A stretch of DNA of 64,000 bases from Chitinophagaceae bacterium C216 (GCA_028485475.2 CP144143.1:558001-622000), one strand, 5' to 3'. Shown: positions 33,300-41,632, numbered from the stretch's first letter. Notes: generated by a model from the sequence alone, not told the origin. Numbers and translations: made by a program.

Positions 33300-33875
33300 A
33301 TGGCTTCTGCTAATAAAAAAATCATCATTATAACGGCTCCTTCCGGAGCTGGTAAAACATCCATTACCCGATATCTGCTGGAACGCTTTCCGCAGTTGTC
33401 TTTTTCTATATCTGCCACTACACGCAGCCCGCGCGAAAATGAAGTGGACGGTAAAGACTATTACTTCATCAGCATAGACGCATTTAAGCAAAAAATACAA
33501 AGCGGCGAATTTGTGGAGTGGGAAATGGTGTACGAAGGCAAATATTACGGTACCTTGAAAACAGAATTAGTACGCCTCTGGAAAGAAAAAAAATGTCCGC
33601 TTTTGGATATTGATGTTAAAGGCGCTATCCACATCCAGCAACAATATCCTGACAGTACCCTATCGATTTTTATTGAGCCTCCATCCGTAAGAGAGCTAGC
33701 ACGTAGGCTGGCCAGTCGCGGTACAGAAACTGAAGAATCTTTACAAACCCGTATCAATAAGGCCGAATATGAAATGTCTTTCAGCCATCATTTCGATCAT
33801 ATAGTTGTAAACGACGATTTACAAGAAGCTTGTGAAGAAGCGGAAAAACTAGTTAGTGAATTTCTGAACAAATAA
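33300..33875 (+). CDS. gmk: guanylate kinase
   Basis: A 191-aa kinase that converts GMP to GDP. P-loop IIITAPSGAGKTSI at the N-terminus, GMP-binding SATTRSPRENEVDGKDYYFI and FVEWEMVYEGKYYGT, and the lid LARRLASRGTETEESLQTRI are all present. Length is normal. A -7-like stretch (GTAATTTG) ends just before the ATG. Alone in its transcription unit. Confidence 0.97.
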   Translation: MASANKKIIIITAPSGAGKTSITRYLLERFPQLSFSISATTRSPRENEVDGKDYYFISIDAFKQKIQSGEFVEWEMVYEGKYYGTLKTELVRLWKEKKCPLLDIDVKGAIHIQQQYPDSTLSIFIEPPSVRELARRLASRGTETEESLQTRINKAEYEMSFSHHFDHIVVNDDLQEACEEAEKLVSEFLNK

Positions 33876-33959
33876 TGGTTGCAAAAGACAGTTCCTTTCG
33901 TCTTTAATAATTTATGAGAGCTGGATTTTAATATAAAACCCCTTTTGTATCTTTAGGAC

Positions 33960-35207
33960 ATGGACGGAACCCTTATTGCCTGGCTTGCAGCGCTACTGTT
34001 TATGATGTTCTTTGCGGGGATAGAAATGGCTTTTTACAGCGCAAGCAGATTAAACATAGAGTTAAAACGTAAGCAGGAAACCGCCGCAGGCTTACGTCTG
34101 GGTCGTTTTATCGACGCGCCTGCCGTATTCCTAGGTGTGGCAATAGTAGGTTACATTATTGCCTTAACCATTTTTGTATTACTTACTGCAGAAGTTACTC
34201 AGCCACTTTGGCAAAAGTTGCACATTTACTCACGAGGCACACAAATCGTATTGGAAATACTGCTGAACGCGTTGATCGTATTAATCATAGCCGAGTTCTT
34301 TCCGAGAGCGCTGTTCCGTGCCAAAAGTGATGCTCTTTTAAGCGGATTCTCCTTTATAATGAACCTTTTCTTTTCGCTGTTTGCTCCTTTTGTACGCGGT
34401 TTATTTCATCTATCCAATTGGATTTTAAAATATGTATTCAATGTAAGACTGGATAAAAACCAATCCCCTTTGGGCAAAAACGAATTGCGCTTTGTCTTCT
34501 CCGACGGCATGAAGGATAATACCAAGGCAGATACCAGTGCCCAACTGCTTGAAAACGCCCAGGAACTGCCTAATATAAAAATCAGGCAGTCCATGGTACC
34601 TCGTAAGGAGATTATTGGAGTAGATGTAAAAACTCCTATCAACGAGCTGGTTCAGAAGTTTGCAGAAACTAAGCGCACCCGTATCATCATTTACGAAGAC
34701 TCTATCGATAATATTCTTGGATACGTACATCAACTGGACCTTTTCAAAAAACCCACAGATATTAGAAGTATCCTAATAGATATTATTGCGGTTCCCCAAA
34801 GCATGAATGCGGTAGACCTCATTTACAAATTCAGTAATGAAGCCAAAAGCATTGCATGGGTGGTGGACGAATTTGGAGGTACTGCAGGTATTATTACCAT
34901 GGAGGATGTGCTGGAAGAGATTTTCGGTGATATAAGAGATGAGTATGATACCGACAAGTTTGTAGAAAAGGAAGTAGGAGAAGGAGAATACATTTTTTCC
35001 GGGCGATTAGAGCTGGATTATCTGGAAAAAAAATACAATCTCAAATTCGAAGGACACGAAACCGAAACTCTTTCGGGTTATATCATCTCCCATCACGAAA
35101 CCATCCCGAATCAGAAAGAACGTATTATTATCGACGACTATGAGTTCGATATTCTGGAAGTAACCCACACCAGAATTGAAATGGTCAAGCTTAAAAAGCT
35201 GAAATAG
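33960..35207 (+). CDS. CNNM/HlyC-CorC family membrane protein
   Basis: A 415-aa protein. N-terminal DUF21/CNNM domain with four helices (GIEMAFYSASRLNIELKRKQ; small-residue helix GVAIVGYIIALTIFVL), then a CBS pair (PNIKIRQSMVPRKEIIGVDVK, RTRIIIYEDSIDNILGYVH) and a C-terminal CorC/HlyC domain (LELDYLEKKYNLKFEG, IIIDDYEFDIL). DEFGGTAGIITMEDVLEEIFGDI is the family signature. Members are magnesium-related transporters; the GldE gliding protein of this phylum belongs to the same family, but I cannot tell which this is. A hairpin separates it from tatC. Confidence 0.9.
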   Translation: MDGTLIAWLAALLFMMFFAGIEMAFYSASRLNIELKRKQETAAGLRLGRFIDAPAVFLGVAIVGYIIALTIFVLLTAEVTQPLWQKLHIYSRGTQIVLEILLNALIVLIIAEFFPRALFRAKSDALLSGFSFIMNLFFSLFAPFVRGLFHLSNWILKYVFNVRLDKNQSPLGKNELRFVFSDGMKDNTKADTSAQLLENAQELPNIKIRQSMVPRKEIIGVDVKTPINELVQKFAETKRTRIIIYEDSIDNILGYVHQLDLFKKPTDIRSILIDIIAVPQSMNAVDLIYKFSNEAKSIAWVVDEFGGTAGIITMEDVLEEIFGDIRDEYDTDKFVEKEVGEGEYIFSGRLELDYLEKKYNLKFEGHETETLSGYIISHHETIPNQKERIIIDDYEFDILEVTHTRIEMVKLKKLK

Positions 35208-35249
35208 GGTATTATAACATATCCGATAAGCCATCATTCCCCTCACCAA

Positions 35250-35275
35250 TTGCCCCAAAACTTCCTTTGGGGCAA
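35250..35275. terminator. hairpin after the CNNM gene
   Basis: TTGCCCCAAA (35250-35259), a 6-nt loop, and TTTGGGGCAA (35266-35275) form a 10-bp stem. An A run, not a T run, follows on the plus strand, so termination is uncertain. Confidence 0.45.
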
Positions 35276-35342
35276 AAAATATCACTACTTCATCCCAAAT
35301 CGGTAATTATACCGCATCTTTGCGTACTTATTTTTGCGTACT

Positions 35343-36206
35343 ATGGCTTTGATGGACTTTTTTAATAAACGGAGCAACGGCAATGATGAAATGTCTTTTG
35401 TAGACCATCTGGAAGTACTGCGCTGGCACTTAATACGTTCGATTATTGCCGTAGTGATATGTGCCGTTATGGTGTTTGTGTTTGCCGATTTTTTTGTAGA
35501 CGATATCGTATTCGGGCCTACTAAGCCCAGCTTTGTCTCCATCGAATGGTTATGTCGTACCGGCCATGCAGTAGGTGTGGGCGAAGCGCTTTGTTTTAAT
35601 AATGATACACCCATTCGATTTCAGGAAACAACACTAACCGGACAGTTTATTGCATCGTTTACGGTAGCCTTCATCGGTGGGTTTATCCTAGCATTTCCCT
35701 ATGTATTTTGGGAGTTATGGCAGTTTGTGAAACCCGCTTTATCCGATACGGAAAAGCGCCAGACCCGCGGCATCATCTTTTGGGTTTCGGTACTGTTCTT
35801 CTTAGGGGTAGCTTTCGGATATTTTATTCTAACACCGCTTATGGTTAATTTCTATTTTAACTATAAGCTGAGTGAGATGATTGATATCCGCCCTACATTT
35901 TCAGATTATCTGGAAAACCTGCTCTATACTACAGTGGGTATAGGCTTGCTATTTCAATTGCCTTTACTAATCCTGCTTTTGTCAAGAGCGGGCATCATCA
36001 CCTCCAAAACACTCCGCCGATACAGACGTCATGCATTTGTTGTAATTTTGATAGCAGCGGCCATTATTACTCCCACTACCGACCCCTTCAGTCTTGCCGT
36101 AGTGGCTATGCCGTTATATATGCTTTTTGAAATCAGCATTTCTCTGGCCGCCCGCGGAGAGAAAAAAGCAGCAGCAAACGCTGAATCCATTGAAGAATGG
36201 AGCTAA
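35343..36206 (+). CDS. tatC: Sec-independent protein translocase TatC
   Basis: A 287-aa six-helix membrane protein, the core receptor of the Tat system for folded, twin-arginine proteins. MSFVDHLEVLRWHLIRS is the conserved N-terminus (LEELRxR-like); FPYVFWELWQFVKPAL and the LxxxEKRQTRG loop, FGYFILTPLMVNFYFNY and LLFQLPLLILLLSRAGI follow. The ATG at 35343 gives MALMDFF; three further codons upstream are open. The 3' end overlaps or abuts rpiB. tatA is not in the window. Confidence 0.95.
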   Translation: MALMDFFNKRSNGNDEMSFVDHLEVLRWHLIRSIIAVVICAVMVFVFADFFVDDIVFGPTKPSFVSIEWLCRTGHAVGVGEALCFNNDTPIRFQETTLTGQFIASFTVAFIGGFILAFPYVFWELWQFVKPALSDTEKRQTRGIIFWVSVLFFLGVAFGYFILTPLMVNFYFNYKLSEMIDIRPTFSDYLENLLYTTVGIGLLFQLPLLILLLSRAGIITSKTLRRYRRHAFVVILIAAAIITPTTDPFSLAVVAMPLYMLFEISISLAARGEKKAAANAESIEEWS

Positions 36207-36670
36207 AACCACATGTAATGGAAACAACATTGGATCTTACGAAACCCATTGCCATAGGCTCGGACCATGCAGGGTTTGAGATGAAAGAATTTGTGATCTC
36301 ATATCTGGAGGGCAAGAGCTTGGCCTTTAAGGATTTTGGAACACATTCGGCGGAATCTGCCGATTATCCCGACTTTGCACATCCTGTTGCCGAAGCTGTA
36401 GCTAGTGGGGCTTTTTCATTTGGTATTCTGCTTTGCGGCAGTGGGAATGGCGTTGCTATTACTGCTAATAAGCATCAGGAAATTAGGGCCGCACTCTGCT
36501 GGGACGAAGAAATTGCCGCCCTTGCCAGAAAACACAACAATGCTAATGTCATTTGTATTCCTGCCCGGTTCGTGTCGGAAAGCGTTGCTGAAGAAATGAT
36601 TGATGTTTTCATTAAAACAGCTTTCGAAGGAGGTCGCCATGCTAATCGGGTAAATAAAATTTCCTGTTAA
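36197..36670 (+). CDS. rpiB: ribose-5-phosphate isomerase B
   Basis: A protein of 157 aa from the ATG at 36197, or 150 aa from 36218 (METTLDLTKPIAIG), which suits the family better. IAIGSDHAGFEMKEFV (phosphate and substrate binding), the catalytic-Cys loop LLCGSGNGVAITANKH, and NNANVICIPARF are typical of RpiB/LacAB. It interconverts ribose 5-phosphate and ribulose 5-phosphate. The longer start overlaps tatC by 10 bp, so the two are co-transcribed. Confidence 0.95.
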   Translation: MELKPHVMETTLDLTKPIAIGSDHAGFEMKEFVISYLEGKSLAFKDFGTHSAESADYPDFAHPVAEAVASGAFSFGILLCGSGNGVAITANKHQEIRAALCWDEEIAALARKHNNANVICIPARFVSESVAEEMIDVFIKTAFEGGRHANRVNKISC

Positions 36671-36718
36671 TAATCGGCTATTTCTACAATTTCCTGTCAA
36701 TTATTATAATATTATATC

Positions 36719-37774
36719 ATGCTCAATAACAGAATCATCAATACAGGTATTTGCTCATACGGTATGAGTGGTAAGATTTTTCATGCTCCCTTTATACACG
36801 CGCATCCTTTATTTAACCTAAGCGCTATTGTGGAAAGGCACCGCGATGAGTCGCGGGCAAAATACCCTGATTCCAAACTGTATCGCTCTTTCGAGGAGCT
36901 ACTGGCCGATAAGGATATTGAACTCATTGTGGTAAATACACCGGTGCAGACGCATTTCGAATATGCCAAAGCCGCCCTAAACGCAGGAAAGCATGTGATT
37001 GTTGAAAAGCCCTTTACCGTAACAGCAGAGGAAGCACAAATACTGGATGATCTGGCAAAAGAAAAAAACCTTTTTCTAAGCGTATATCAAAACCGTAGAT
37101 ACGACGGCGACTTTAAAGCGCTGAAAGACGTAGTGAGCGAAAATCTTCTAGGCGAGCTAAAAGAAGCCGAACTTCGCTATGACCGCTATCGTCCCGGACA
37201 TAGCGGTAAGGATCATAAAGAGGGCGATAAACCCGGCGCCGGCAACCTGCACGATTTAGGAGCCCATTTAATTGATCAGGCCATTCAACTGTTTGGATTT
37301 CCTGAAGCCGTGTTTGCCGATGTATTCACCATGCGGAAAGACATGATTGCCAACGATTACTTCGAAGTATTGTTGTACTATCCGCGACCTTTCAGGGTAA
37401 GAATCAAAGGAACTGTATTTGCACGTGAACAGTACTATGCTTATATTCTACAAGGAGAAAACGGTACGTTCATGCAACAACGCTCTGACCTGCAAGAAGC
37501 CCGCCTAATGGCCGACGAGGTTCCTTCGTTGGGCACCTGGATTCCTACCCCGCAAGGACATGATGGTATACTACATACAATAATCAACGGAGAGCCCGTA
37601 CGCAAAGAAACCCGCTCTACCATGGGTAATTACATGGATTATTATGAGGATGTATACCAAGCGCTGGTAAACGGAGCACCCAATCCGGTTCCGGCATCGC
37701 AGGCCGTGCTTACCATGCGTATTATTGAAGCAGCTTTAAAGAGCAGTGCGGAAAAAAGGGTTATAACGCTCTAG
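36719..37774 (+). CDS. Gfo/Idh/MocA-family oxidoreductase
   Basis: A 351-aa NAD(P)-dependent oxidoreductase. The Rossmann segment is INTGICSYGMSGKIFHAPFI; DIELIVVNTPVQTHFEYAKAAL leads to the catalytic-Lys motif HVIVEKPF near residue 97; the C-terminal domain has GAGNLHDLGAHLIDQAIQLFG. It resembles the YdgJ/YvaA-type sugar oxidoreductases. Substrate unknown. It starts 48 bp after rpiB, and its stop abuts the stop of the next, convergent gene with no gap. Confidence 0.92.
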   Translation: MLNNRIINTGICSYGMSGKIFHAPFIHAHPLFNLSAIVERHRDESRAKYPDSKLYRSFEELLADKDIELIVVNTPVQTHFEYAKAALNAGKHVIVEKPFTVTAEEAQILDDLAKEKNLFLSVYQNRRYDGDFKALKDVVSENLLGELKEAELRYDRYRPGHSGKDHKEGDKPGAGNLHDLGAHLIDQAIQLFGFPEAVFADVFTMRKDMIANDYFEVLLYYPRPFRVRIKGTVFAREQYYAYILQGENGTFMQQRSDLQEARLMADEVPSLGTWIPTPQGHDGILHTIINGEPVRKETRSTMGNYMDYYEDVYQALVNGAPNPVPASQAVLTMRIIEAALKSSAEKRVITL

Positions 37775-39346
37775 TTAAGGTGTTTCTTCGGACGGGTCCA
37801 GGCTACGCTTACTTTTCTTGTATTTGTCATGAATGACATCACGCATGGGCCGTCCTTCCACTTTACTTTCCAGCCATGAAATAATGTCCAAATAAGCAAA
37901 GGAACGCGTCTGGAAGCGGTCGCCCTCCAGGTGTTTTACTTTTTGGAGAAAGTTTTCAAATTCCGGTCTCAACTGACGGGTCGAAAACTTGAAGGAGTTG
38001 CGCAGGAACCGGAACATCTCCTCTTCTATAACGGTGAGGTTCTTCATGCGCGACATATAACGAAATACCGAGCGCGTGAGTGAATCCATCAGCTCCAGAT
38101 TGCCCAACTCATAATGCGCCAGCAGGTGCATCAGTCGCGAATAACATTGCAAATCGGTACGTAAATCGGAAGAATCGTTGATAATCCGCTGCAAATAATC
38201 AATACTGGTACTATAATCCCCCGACAGGTAGTACAACATGGCAATTTTGTACGTAATTACCATAATGCGGTGCTTGTCGAGGAAAAGCTCATACTCTTTC
38301 AGCTTCTGCTCAATTTCCGGAATCACCTTGAGGCCTTGCTCGCAAAGCCCCGTAATATTGTAAAAATTAATTTTGGCGCTGGCAATATATACAAAGGATT
38401 GAACCGTAAAATTTTCATTGTCTTGCACACGTTTCGTTTGTGAAAATGCTTCAAACTCTTTCAGCACACGGCTTAGCTCGCGGTAATTTCGGAGGTCGAA
38501 ATGCGCATTCAGTAAGCTGTGGTAGCCCCGAATAAAGTGGCCAGTTTCCACGCGCTGCATGTTGGGCATTTCCTTAAACAGATCCACCCATTTCTGGGCA
38601 TAACGATAGTACATCAAAAAGTCCTGACGTATAAACGCATACCAAGTATAGCTTTGATAATAATACAGCCGCTCGTAGAAACCCTTTTGCTCGGCAGAAC
38701 CCGTAGGCAGCGACTGTCTGAAAAACTTCTTCACCTTGTTCTCTTCCTCCTCATTCCGCGCGTGACCATTGGCGATAAAGAAGCCGTACATCTGCAATGA
38801 CAGATTAGACAGACGGGTAATCATATCTACCTTTTGGTTGGCTTCGTTAGCCTCTTCGGAAAGCGCTTCTATGCGGCTCTTGAAGGTATCAGTTACGTTC
38901 AAAGCCTCAATACGTTTTTCCAGCGATAGAATGAGGGGTAAAAAGAAATACTTCTGATTATTACGAGCTACCTCCTTGGCCTTGTCTATAGCCCGAAGGC
39001 TTTGGAAAAATAAACCCTTTTTATAAAGAATATGGGCCGTATCGAATAGCTCATTCAGCTGAAGGTCAAGGCTATCATTGCTTTTCAGTAGCCGAAGACT
39101 GGCTAGTACTTCCTTGTATAGGTGGGATTTCAGATTAGCCAGCTGCGGTTTTGTAACATTCTTCATTTTTTTCAGCAACACCGCTTCATCATAAGTGCTC
39201 ATCTTATCAAGAATATCAAAGAGTTTGATAATCTTAAGGTCCTCATTTCCAGAACTGCGGGTGATATAGAGCTTAAAATGCCTTTTCTCCGCCTTTTCTA
39301 AAGAGCGGATCAGCTGAAACAGAATGTCACTTGGTTTCTTCGGCAT
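37775..39346 (-). CDS. conserved helical protein of unknown function
   Basis: A 523-aa cytoplasmic protein with no signal peptide or membrane helix. It is nearly all alpha-helical with loosely TPR-like units (KAEKRHFKLYITRS, LFDTAHILYKKGLFFQSLRAIDKAKEVA, YKIAMLYYLSGDYSTSIDYLQRI, LHLLAHYELGNLELMDSL). The N-terminal 70 residues (SDILFQLIRSLEKAEKRHFK) look like a separate helical bundle. The C-terminus ends in a basic tail KYKKSKRSL. I recall similar proteins across Bacteroidota without a function. It has an AT-rich upstream region and is the last protein gene before the RNA-rich segment. Confidence 0.8.
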   Translation of the reverse strand: MPKKPSDILFQLIRSLEKAEKRHFKLYITRSSGNEDLKIIKLFDILDKMSTYDEAVLLKKMKNVTKPQLANLKSHLYKEVLASLRLLKSNDSLDLQLNELFDTAHILYKKGLFFQSLRAIDKAKEVARNNQKYFFLPLILSLEKRIEALNVTDTFKSRIEALSEEANEANQKVDMITRLSNLSLQMYGFFIANGHARNEEEENKVKKFFRQSLPTGSAEQKGFYERLYYYQSYTWYAFIRQDFLMYYRYAQKWVDLFKEMPNMQRVETGHFIRGYHSLLNAHFDLRNYRELSRVLKEFEAFSQTKRVQDNENFTVQSFVYIASAKINFYNITGLCEQGLKVIPEIEQKLKEYELFLDKHRIMVITYKIAMLYYLSGDYSTSIDYLQRIINDSSDLRTDLQCYSRLMHLLAHYELGNLELMDSLTRSVFRYMSRMKNLTVIEEEMFRFLRNSFKFSTRQLRPEFENFLQKVKHLEGDRFQTRSFAYLDIISWLESKVEGRPMRDVIHDKYKKSKRSLDPSEETP

Positions 39347-39511
39347 TAAAACAAATTTAAAGTTCTTAATAACAAAAACAATAATTTATGGTAGATATAA
39401 TGGAAGTTTTCCTCAAAATTGGCTGAAATACAAGGGTTTCAACAATGAAAACTGCTGTTTGATATGCGAATTAAGGCGAAAAGATGTAAATGAAAGCATA
39501 AAAACACAGCG

Positions 39512-39519
39512 TAAATTTG
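39512..39519 (+). promoter_or_regulatory. -7 box (TAAATTTG) of small RNA copy 1
   Basis: An exact TAnnTTTG lies 73 bp before the conserved module of copy 1. No -33 TTTG at 19-21 bp spacing. Confidence 0.45.
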
Positions 39520-39525
39520 TGTTGT

Positions 39526-39652
39526 GATTCTGATAAACGAGCGTACAGGCAGCAAAGAAAAAGAATAAGGCAAGACTAGGATTCAAGTTTTTTCATATGG
39601 CAAGCAATCGTTAGAGGTCGGTCCGTTTCTACGGAAAGACCTTTTTTGTTTT
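39526..39652 (+). ncRNA. sibling small RNA, copy 1
   Basis: Predicted transcript of about 125 nt; the start is estimated from the -7 box. Its 3' module (39585-39652) is shared with copies 2 and 3: AAG, a run of six T, CATATGGCAAGCAATCGTTAG, then hairpin AGGTC-GG-TCCG/CGGA-AA-GACCT (39615-39642) and a T tract. It differs from copies 2/3 by three substitutions, one in the loop and two facing each other across the internal loop. The 5' segment is purine-rich and unlike the other copies apart from TAGGATTCAAG. No protein gene follows closely, so it is not a 5' leader. Confidence 0.6.
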
Positions 39653-39670
39653 GGGAGTTTTATCAGCTTT

Positions 39671-39700
39671 CAAAATAAAAAATCCGGGATGAAACCCGGA
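39671..39700 (-). terminator. minus-strand terminator beside the decayed RNA copy
   Basis: TCCGGG (39683-39688) and CCCGGA (39695-39700) form a hairpin; on the minus strand it is followed by TTTTTTATTTTG. It would end a minus-strand transcript running through the decayed copy at 39715-39760. Confidence 0.6.
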
Positions 39701-39714
39701 ACAGTACATTTACC

Positions 39715-39760
39715 TTTTCATAAGCAGGCAATCGTCAGAGGCAATCAATTAGAGGTCGTC
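39715..39760 (+). repeat. decayed fourth copy of the small-RNA module
   Basis: TTTTCATAAGCAGGCAATCG, then TCAGAGG, matches TTTTCATATGGCAAGCAATCG, TTAGAGG with scattered changes. A second piece, GCAATCAATTAGAGGTC, follows directly, as if the core had been duplicated. The terminator hairpin is missing. Confidence 0.6.
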
Positions 39761-40061
39761 ATAAACATTTCCCACGTTCAGAAAATGTTCGTTAAAAACA
39801 TCTAAAACGATGTTTTTTATTATTCGGTTCTGCTAAGGTATAATAATTTTTGATATCAGTTAACTTTTTTTTAATGCTTTTTTTCAAAAAAATGGCATTT
39901 TTTCTTGTTTTAGATCAACATCCCCCCTTGTGAACAGGTGGTTGGACATAATTAAAGACACTGCCTGAAATACAATACAGGACTGATTTGTGGGTGATTT
40001 TTTAAGGGTTTGATGTCTAAAAATTAACATTAACTTATTAATACGCACACTGTATCCGTTG

Positions 40062-40069
40062 TATCTTTG
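40062..40069 (+). promoter_or_regulatory. -7 box (TATCTTTG) of small RNA copy 2
   Basis: An exact TAnnTTTG 47 bp before the conserved module of copy 2. The -33 position has only TTATTA-like sequence. Confidence 0.5.
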
Positions 40070-40075
40070 TGTAAC

Positions 40076-40178
40076 AAAAGCGCAAGGCTTTTAAAGATAT
40101 TAGGATTTAAGTTTTTTTCATATGGCAAGCAATCGTTAGAGGTCAGTCCGTGTCTACGGAAGGACCTTTTTTGTTTTT
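40076..40178 (+). ncRNA. sibling small RNA, copy 2
   Basis: Predicted transcript of about 100 nt. A 5' hairpin, AAAAGC (40076-40081) with GCTTTT (40087-40092), precedes the shared module (40109-40178). The module is identical to copy 3 apart from one extra T (seven instead of six). Terminator hairpin 40140-40167: AGGTC-AG-TCCG, loop TGTCTA, CGGA-AG-GACCT, then TTTTTTGTTTTT. The predicted start is estimated from the -7 box at 40062. Confidence 0.62.
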
Positions 40179-40385
40179 AGCCCCTTCTCTTCATTTTGTT
40201 GAAAAATATCTTTTTTACATTATTGCCGGTTTCGAAAGCAGCATTGGACAGGGCATTTTTCAGTGTATTATTCTGTTTAAATAAACCTTGGACATAAATA
40301 ATAAAAACTCCTAAAACACAGTACTGTATTGGCTTTTATAAAAATATTAAGAGCTTGAATATATCAAAATCAAGCAGAAGTTGGT

Positions 40386-40416
40386 TTTGAGCAGGCCATA
40401 AAGCGTGGTAACTTTG
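40386..40416 (+). promoter_or_regulatory. full promoter of small RNA copy 3
   Basis: TTTG (40386-40389), exactly 19 bp, then TAACTTTG (40409-40416): a complete match to the Bacteroidota consensus TTTG-N19-TAnnTTTG. Confidence 0.7.
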
Positions 40417-40422
40417 TGCCAG

Positions 40423-40560
40423 ATTCAACACCGAGAGAAAGATAAAGTGCAAGAATCAGGTGTAAGCGAATCTACAAGAAAGAAGTTTTTTAAGTTTTTT
40501 CATATGGCAAGCAATCGTTAGAGGTCAGTCCGTGTCTACGGAAGGACCTTTTTTGTTTTT
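40423..40560 (+). ncRNA. sibling small RNA, copy 3
   Basis: Predicted transcript of about 135 nt with the best promoter of the three. The 5' segment folds on itself: AGATTC (40421-40426) with GAATCT (40468-40473), and ACACC (40428-40432) with GGTGT (40459-40463). The shared module occupies 40492-40560, with terminator hairpin 40522-40549 and T tract. Sequence outside the module is unrelated to copies 1 and 2. Confidence 0.65.
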
Positions 40561-40756
40561 GGAACTTTGCTTGAAACAACTTAGCCAAGAAATTAAGCCC
40601 ATCTCTCCATCTACCCATAATCTTAACATAAAGATTTATAATAGAAGCCATATCCGCTTTTACTTTTTAATAGTGCGCATATCCCCTAACCCGAAGGCCC
40701 AGATACGCTAGAAAAGATACGCTTTGGGTAGAATTTCGACCTCTTTAATAATAGCA

Positions 40757-41497
40757 TTAAAAATTAGTGCCTACTCTTATAAGAATGCTTCTGGGAATAA
40801 GGGGAACGTGAGTAAAGGATTGCACTAATGGAGTATTGATAAAATGACTATAACCTTTTTCGTAAGTTATATTGGAAAACACAAGACCGCAGCTCCATTT
40901 TTTATTGATATTATAATTCGACTTTAACTCGAAGAAACTGAGATTATTTTGATAAGAAGAGAAGATATTATTTACATAATTCTCTGCAAGAAGCACTATG
41001 TTCATTTTTTTATCAACCATGAATGTCTGCCCAAGTGCATTCTTGATGTTTAAAATTTTACCGTTAAAACCGCTTATCGGTTTCATCTGATTTGAGTAAG
41101 AAAAATTAAGATTGGCATTGCTATAAAACTTAATATAGTACTTTTTAGCCCAATTTCTTTTCAAGGAAAAATCAAGCTCCAGTTGTGTGATTTTATTATT
41201 ATATATCTGCTCATTTATTTTACTGTATCTGTTACCATACCTGCCCGATATGGTAATATTCATCAGCGAAGAAATTGATAGCAATACTCTTTAAATATCG
41301 AGCGATAAGTTAATATCAGATGAGACTTTGTTTATTAGAGAATCTCGACTGAGAAAGAATGTATTATTGAGAAAGGAAGTATTTAAAATGCTTTTAAAGT
41401 AATGATGATAAGAAAAATAAACTCTATTACGGTTCCCAATCTTTTTTGACTCTATCAGATTTGAATAGGCAAAAGGCCTACAACACCATATTTGCAT
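40757..41497 (-). pseudogene. remnant of an outer-membrane beta-barrel/TonB receptor-type gene
   Basis: Two blocks in the same frame (41497-41294 and 41284-40757) are split by one in-frame TAA at 41293-41291; reading through gives ...INLSLDI-stop-RVLLSISSLMNITISGRYG. The sequence is strand after strand of aromatic/polar alternation (ITISGRYGNRYSKIN, YYIKFYSNANLNFSYS) ending PRSILIRVGTNF, the closing strand of an outer-membrane barrel. There is no signal peptide, plug or plausible start upstream, where another frame (ENYITICKYGVV) seems to continue the barrel, implying a frameshift. It is very AT-rich with many Asn/Ile/Lys/Tyr, unlike its neighbours, suggesting foreign origin and decay. Confidence 0.6.
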
Positions 41498-41632
41498 ATG
41501 GTAATATAATTTTCGTACCTGACACCGTTAAAAAGTAATAAGAGAATGAACAACGCAACACACTGTTGGCATCTAATTTCATTAATCATCAATTTTATTA
41601 TTCCCTCTTCATGTCCGAATAAATGACAACAA

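Noticed and set aside
39324-39527. 67-codon plus-strand frame upstream of small RNA copy 1
   Set aside because: It overlaps the start of the 523-aa gene and the -7 box; no protein-like features.
39585-40560. The three modules as a CRISPR array or a mobile repeat
   Set aside because: Only three copies, irregular spacing (524 and 383 bp), no cas genes, no transposase or target-site duplications, and each ends in a terminator.
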